Shown: positions 63,356-64,000 of the stretch, piece after piece | Layout of the letters: each line of letters opens with the position of its first letter | Position numbering within the stretch: position 1 is the stretch's first letter | Source: Pigmentibacter ruber | GTDB taxonomy: Bacteria > Bdellovibrionota_B > Oligoflexia > Silvanigrellales > Silvanigrellaceae | Direction of reading: 5' to 3' | Assembly: GCF_009792895.1 (NCBI RefSeq) | Contig: NZ_WSSC01000004.1 | Location: 1 to 64,000, forward strand | Length of the DNA: 64,000 nt | Program-made: the position numbers and the translations under genes | Notes under the pieces: model-generated | The model's input: the letters and a program-made list of their open reading frames with translations, nothing else | Told to the model about the DNA's origin: nothing | Database searches by the model: none

Positions 63356-64000
63356 TTATTTACCTTTTTGTTCTATATGCTTATTAATCTCATAAATATC
63401 TGGGTATTTATTTAAAATATATAATATTTCATAAAGCAAAGGTTCTTTAATTCCTTCAAAATCTAATGCTTGAAATAATTTTTCAAACATTAAATAATCA
63501 GCTTTTTCATCAAGAGTTAGTCTATATAAACTGAAATCTGAATCAACAGAATAATTACCAATATTAAATTCCAATTTATTTGTATATATATATCTAGTTA
63601 CATGTTCACGATCTATGGGATCGTGGGCTTTATTAAATGCAATTTCTAATGCTTTGAACGTAAAAATTTCAACATCAAAACCACGCGGCAAAGTTCTAAA
63701 AATTACATTTGAATAATAATCAAATTGATTCTCAGAATTATATTTTGACAAAAATTGAATAAGCATAGCATCTATAATTGAATAATCAATTAAAGGACAA
63801 TCTGAGGTAATTCTAATAACTATGTCTGCTGTCAGCATTTTTGCAGAAAAATAATATCGGCTTAAAACATCAAATTCTGAACCTGCAAAATAATCTACAT
63901 TTAATTCTCTACATAGTACTTCTATTGGCTGGCTTTCACTTGTATCAGGAAAAGCAACTATAACTTTTGAAATAAATCGTGATTTTTTACAACGCCGTAT
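63356..64000 (-). CDS. SpsF-like cytidylyltransferase (5' part missing at window edge)
   Basis: The reading frame is open from the window edge to its stop at 63356, so the gene is cut at its 5' end. An in-frame ATG at 63838 is internal: the codons before it continue the family pattern with FAGSEFDVLSRYYFSAK, equivalent to the RGSExDVLxRY block of SpsF. The DIVIRITSDCPLIDYSIID block follows. SpsF proteins activate sugars or sugar acids with CTP and are found with nonulosonate genes. At least 214 residues are present. It lies three bases before the WbpG-like gene. Confidence 0.82.
   Translation of the reverse strand: MRRCKKSRFISKVIVAFPDTSESQPIEVLCRELNVDYFAGSEFDVLSRYYFSAKMLTADIVIRITSDCPLIDYSIIDAMLIQFLSKYNSENQFDYYSNVIFRTLPRGFDVEIFTFKALEIAFNKAHDPIDREHVTRYIYTNKLEFNIGNYSVDSDFSLYRLTLDEKADYLMFEKLFQALDFEGIKEPLLYEILYILNKYPDIYEINKHIEQKGK

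Noticed and set aside
63356-63838. Reading the edge gene as a complete 160-residue protein from ATG 63838
   Set aside because: The frame is open to 64000, and the residues before that ATG continue the SpsF pattern, so the ATG is internal.

Overview
The window is about 30% G+C and looks like a chromosomal segment of a Gram-negative, flagellated bacterium. It has P-ring and L-ring flagellar genes, several Sec signals and lipoboxes, and Wzz/Wzy-type surface polysaccharide genes. The low G+C, the 16S 5' end and the gene style recall predatory or endosymbiotic Oligoflexia (Silvanigrella-like Bdellovibrionota). That placement is an inference; the 190 bases of 16S would settle it by a database comparison.

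Layout. 1-197: 5' end of a 16S rRNA gene on the minus strand, with its leader and promoter region. 582-8622: dapB, a small membrane protein, a degenerate histidine-phosphatase-like protein, and a plus-strand run of signalling and envelope genes (tandem-domain protein, kinase-like/receiver hybrid, beta-barrel-like protein, SpoIIE-type phosphatase). 8625-11466: ABC-F ATPase and an alpha/beta hydrolase on the minus strand. 11602-16032: flagellar operon flgG-flgA-flgH-like-flgI-flgJ, in which FlgH is strongly modified. 16039-19596: a very large Asp-box propeller lipoprotein. 19928-29998: a helical protein of unknown role, a CHASE2 adenylate cyclase, YqeY, an MFS transporter, a cystathionine beta-synthase core with a small partner, a PRMT7-like methyltransferase and an RlmL-like methyltransferase.

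30540-64000 is one large surface-glycan locus in blocks of alternating orientation. The first plus block (30540-39800) starts with a WbpM/WbpL/WbpV-like module that would make and load an N-acetylated 6-deoxyhexosamine on the lipid carrier. It continues with CDP-glucose 4,6-dehydratase, a DegT-like enzyme, a FemAB-like transferase and glycosyltransferases. A minus block (39808-44868) has a glycosyltransferase, a sugar epimerase, a cupin epimerase and an SGNH/MBOAT O-acylation pair. A short plus block (45136-46706) holds a polysaccharide deacetylase and rfbF, the partner of the distant rfbG. The last minus block (46711-64000) has Wzz- and Wzy-like proteins, transferases, an overlapping five-gene operon that starts with a KdsB-like cytidylyltransferase, an HpcH/HpaI aldolase, an LIC12162-like transferase, and a HisF2/HisH2/WbpG-type amidination module. 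No Wzx flippase is visible.

The best candidate for an undescribed system is the group aldolase / HAD phosphatase / KdsB-like cytidylyltransferase / D-2-hydroxyacid dehydrogenase / SDR / PF04199-type cyclase at 53065-59005. It parallels the KDO pathway (aldol condensation, dephosphorylation, CMP activation) with different enzymes and could make an unknown CMP-activated acidic sugar.
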